DNA from: an uncultured Peptostreptococcaceae bacterium
GTDB taxonomy: Bacteria; Bacillota; Clostridia; Tissierellales; Peptoniphilaceae
NCBI GenBank assembly: GCA_947283485.1
Contig: CAMYOU010000002.1
Location: 1-64,000 of the forward strand
Reading direction: 5' to 3'
DNA: 64,000 nucleotides
Shown: positions 62,002 to 64,000 of the stretch, one piece after another
How the letters are laid out: every line of letters begins with the position of its first letter
Position numbering within the stretch: the first letter of the stretch is position 1
Position numbers and translations under genes: made by a program
Notes under the pieces: model-generated
Database searches by the model: none
What the model saw: only the letters and a program-made list of their open reading frames with translations
What the model was told of the DNA's origin: nothing

Positions 62002-62425
62002 CCTTTTCTCCTTTCAAATAATCCATTGCTTTCTGATAGGCTTCGATGCCGCCGCCCGCAAAGCAAGCGGTGCGGACATGCTCGAGCACGGAAATTTTAC
62101 GAAACTCTTCGCGCTCCATGACCTTGCTCAAATGTACCTCGACGACCGGAATCGAAAGCATTTCAATCGCATCGGCGATCGCGTAACTGTAATGTGTCCA
62201 CGCGCCCGGGTTTACGATAAGCGCGTCATACGAGCCGCCCATCAGTCGATATACGCGTTCGATAAAAAGTGCTTCATGATTCGTGGAAAAAAGATCGATC
62301 CGATCGTTCGGTGCGTACGCTCTCAAGGTCTTTAGAAGATCCGTCTCCGTCATGGTTCCGTAGATCTCGGGATCCCTTTGACCGAGCATGCAGAGATTGA
62401 CGCCGTGTAAAATCAAGACTTTCAT
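61961..62425 (-). CDS. aroQ: Type II 3-dehydroquinate dehydratase
   Basis: Dehydrates 3-dehydroquinate to 3-dehydroshikimate. The 154 residues show the family blocks HGVNLCMLGQRDPEIYGT (catalytic Tyr), STNHEALFIERVYRL, VNPGAWTHYSYAIADAI and VEVHLSKVMEREEFRKISV (catalytic His). Compared with common forms, SNHEG is TNHEA and NLNLLG is NLCMLG. ATG at 62425 is preceded by GGGAGG. It follows aroE by 17 bases. Confidence 0.94.
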   Translation of the reverse strand: MKVLILHGVNLCMLGQRDPEIYGTMTETDLLKTLRAYAPNDRIDLFSTNHEALFIERVYRLMGGSYDALIVNPGAWTHYSYAIADAIEMLSIPVVEVHLSKVMEREEFRKISVLEHVRTACFAGGGIEAYQKAMDYLKGEKDEKSTVDSSEGRI

Positions 62426-62442
62426 TGCATCCTCCCTTTCAC

Positions 62443-63276
62443 TCACCGAGTGTCTTTCATCGCGTATTTTCCCTCCATGTAGGCACGCATAAAGGCGCGA
62501 TCGGCGGTTCGACCCGTCCAGTGCTCAAACGCAAGTGCCCCCTGCTCAATCACCATGCCGAGTCCGTTCTTGATGCGTGCTCCGACGCTCTCGGCGTCCT
62601 GTAGGAAACGCGTTTTGCTCGGTGCATAGGTCAGATCGATGTAGAAAGTCTCCGGCTGCATTTGTGCTTTGTCGAGCGGAGTTTCCTCGAGTGCGCCGTG
62701 CATCCCGAGTCCCGTAGCATTGACAACGACGATATACGAAGTCGGATCAAGTGTATCGAGGGCACGGCTCGGCGCATAGTGTGCCGATCTCTTCGCGCAA
62801 TCACAAGCCCGTTCGGAATTGATGTCGTAATAATCCACTTTCGTCCCCGCCATGGAGAGAGAAAGACCCACGGCACTTCCCGCCCCTCCGGCACCGAGGA
62901 TGAGCACTTTCTTCGGTTCGATTTCTCGCCTAAGATCATCGACAAAACCCGGTCCGTCGGTGTTGTAGCCGATAAGTCTCCCGTCTCGTGAGACGATCGT
63001 GTTCACTGCGCCGATTCTCTCGGCACCTCCGTCGATTTCATCGAGAAGCGGCATGATGACGGTTTTGAACGGCTTTGTGACATTGGCACCAGCAAAAATC
63101 GGATTGCGAAGTGTCTGTAACAATGCTTCGAGTCGATCCCTTTCGCATTCCATGACGAAGTAATCCTCATTGATGCCGAGATGTCGAAAATGCGCATTGT
63201 GCATCCCGGGCGAAAGCGAATGGGCGACCGGATTGCCTAGAAGCATGATGAGTTGATGGCGTTCATTTTTCTGCAT
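62443..63276 (-). CDS. aroE: Shikimate dehydrogenase
   Basis: NADP-linked reduction of 3-dehydroshikimate to shikimate, or the reverse. The 277 residues have GNPVAHSLSPGMHNAHF (substrate Ser pair), NVTKPFKTVIMP with the catalytic Lys, GYNTDGPGF with catalytic Asp, and the nucleotide loop ILGAGGAGSAVGLSL near residue 125. The cofactor-choosing segment after the second strand is YYDINSERA: an Asp at this position is more often seen with NAD than NADP. The start overlaps the TRAP gene stop by 14 bases; GGAGGAGG precedes it. Confidence 0.94.
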   Translation of the reverse strand: MQKNERHQLIMLLGNPVAHSLSPGMHNAHFRHLGINEDYFVMECERDRLEALLQTLRNPIFAGANVTKPFKTVIMPLLDEIDGGAERIGAVNTIVSRDGRLIGYNTDGPGFVDDLRREIEPKKVLILGAGGAGSAVGLSLSMAGTKVDYYDINSERACDCAKRSAHYAPSRALDTLDPTSYIVVVNATGLGMHGALEETPLDKAQMQPETFYIDLTYAPSKTRFLQDAESVGARIKNGLGMVIEQGALAFEHWTGRTADRAFMRAYMEGKYAMKDTR

Positions 63277-64000
63277 GAATTTCCTCCTCCAAGATGTTCA
63301 CAAGCTCCGGATCAAGCGTTCGGATCAGCGCGTCGTTCACAACCAAAGCACGCGCTCGCATTGCACGAAACATCTCTTCGCTCGGTTTGAGAATCGTAAG
63401 ACCCGCGTCTTCTACGACTTTTCTCTTCAATGCGAGACGTTCATCCGCATCTCTGCGCGCTTTCTCGGTCGCACGTTTGGCGGCTTCTGTGATGACTCGT
63501 TTCTCCTCGTCCGTGAGATGATCGTAAGTATCCGCGTTCATAATGAGGCTCACAAGATGCGGAACGTGATGCGTCTCGATGACATACTTCTGTTGCTCAT
63601 ATACGCGTGACGCGACGATGGATTCATAGGGATTTTCCTGCGCGTCGATCGTTTTTTGTCCGAGCGCGATATACACCTCTCCCCAGTTCATCGGCGTCGG
63701 GTTCGCTCCGACTTCTCTCCAAAAACGAATGTGATACGGACTTGCCATCGTGCGGATTTTCAATCCCACAAAATCTTCCGGTGAGCGGATTTCCCGATTG
63801 CTCGTAAGTTCTCGGAAATGTTGATCGGCAAATCCCAAGACTTTGATCCGTTTTGCCTCGTAGTATGGCGAAATCGCATCGAAGAAACGCCCGTCCATCA
63901 CGCGGCGTACGGTATCGATGTCCTCATAGAGCATGAAAAGATCGAAGATCGCCGCCTCCGGAACAAAAGCAACCTGCGGTGCCGTATTTTGCACGACAAA
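63263..64000 (-). CDS. TRAP transporter substrate-binding protein, DctP-type (partial)
   Basis: The C-terminal 240 or so residues of a periplasmic-type binding protein for a TRAP carrier; the N-terminus with its signal lies beyond the window end. Typical DctP blocks are GFADQHFRELTSN, SPEDFVGLKIRTMASPYHIRFWREVGANPTPMNW given in the family order, the carboxylate-binding Arg in KIRTM, and GQKTIDAQENP. TRAP carriers import organic acids. Its overlap with aroE suggests a ligand related to shikimate or quinate, but this is inference. Confidence 0.9.
   Translation of the reverse strand, partial: FVVQNTAPQVAFVPEAAIFDLFMLYEDIDTVRRVMDGRFFDAISPYYEAKRIKVLGFADQHFRELTSNREIRSPEDFVGLKIRTMASPYHIRFWREVGANPTPMNWGEVYIALGQKTIDAQENPYESIVASRVYEQQKYVIETHHVPHLVSLIMNADTYDHLTDEEKRVITEAAKRATEKARRDADERLALKRKVVEDAGLTILKPSEEMFRAMRARALVVNDALIRTLDPELVNILEEEIHAEK

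Overview
The window looks like ordinary chromosomal DNA from a low-to-mid GC Firmicute, most likely an anaerobic member of the Clostridia/Tissierellia. The evidence is the gene order of the yicC-gmk-rpoZ-priA-def-fmt-rlmN-stp-prkC-rsgA-rpe-thiN block, the PASTA kinase, SepF and YtxH/YitT proteins, pyruvate:ferredoxin oxidoreductase, and strong AGGAGG ribosome sites. The genus cannot be fixed from the sequence alone. There is no transposase, integrase, phage gene, CRISPR array or rRNA. Coding density is high and most genes are on the minus strand. The longest stretch without a protein gene is 37599-37894 (296 bases), and it holds a structured RNA.

Layout. 71-8740 (minus): a coiled-coil protein, coaD, rsmD, recG, folD, a beta-CASP metallo-beta-lactamase RNase, asnA, a PAP2 phosphatase and an EamA transporter. 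8943-11281: fakA (DAK2) and an Asp23 protein, divergent from rpmB with overlapping -35 elements. 11318-23236 (minus): one long housekeeping operon from yicC down to thiN (translation, replication restart, Ser/Thr phosphorylation). 23357-25120 (plus): rqcH. 25175-27254 (minus): ung, an RluD-type synthase and pyrR. 27402-34400 (minus): division and envelope genes (HlyD-like, yggS, sepF), two poorly known small genes, a HAD phosphatase, and the yitT-cvfB-ECF-DUF1292 operon. 34491-37598: a LacI regulator, DUF948 and YtxH envelope proteins, and a PHP phosphatase.

37620-37891 carries a free-standing 6S-like RNA with its own promoter and terminator. It is followed by an RluA-type synthase and a divergent NAD kinase. 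39816-42969 is a cell-wall operon of FHA protein, SEDS glycosyltransferase and class B penicillin-binding protein. 43059-44150 is a lipoprotein MsrAB. 44261-53444 is a complete glycogen operon (glgB-glgC-glgD-glgA-pulA-pgm), divergent from ald. 54812-56562 is an ECF sigma factor with a candidate membrane anti-sigma factor. Then come ybaK, tRNA-Val(GAC), a small GNAT protein, nifJ, and the edge cluster DJ-1/aroQ/aroE/TRAP binding protein, the last cut by the window end.

Metabolically the glycogen operon stores glucose-1-phosphate, PFOR oxidises pyruvate, and Ald interconverts pyruvate and alanine. PrkC/Stp, the FHA protein and the SEDS/PBP pair plausibly form one phospho-signalling link to wall growth. 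The two observations I find most worth following are the 6S-like RNA and a shared promoter design: an extended -10 (TGn-TATAAT), usually with a TTGCAC-type -35 instead of TTGACA.
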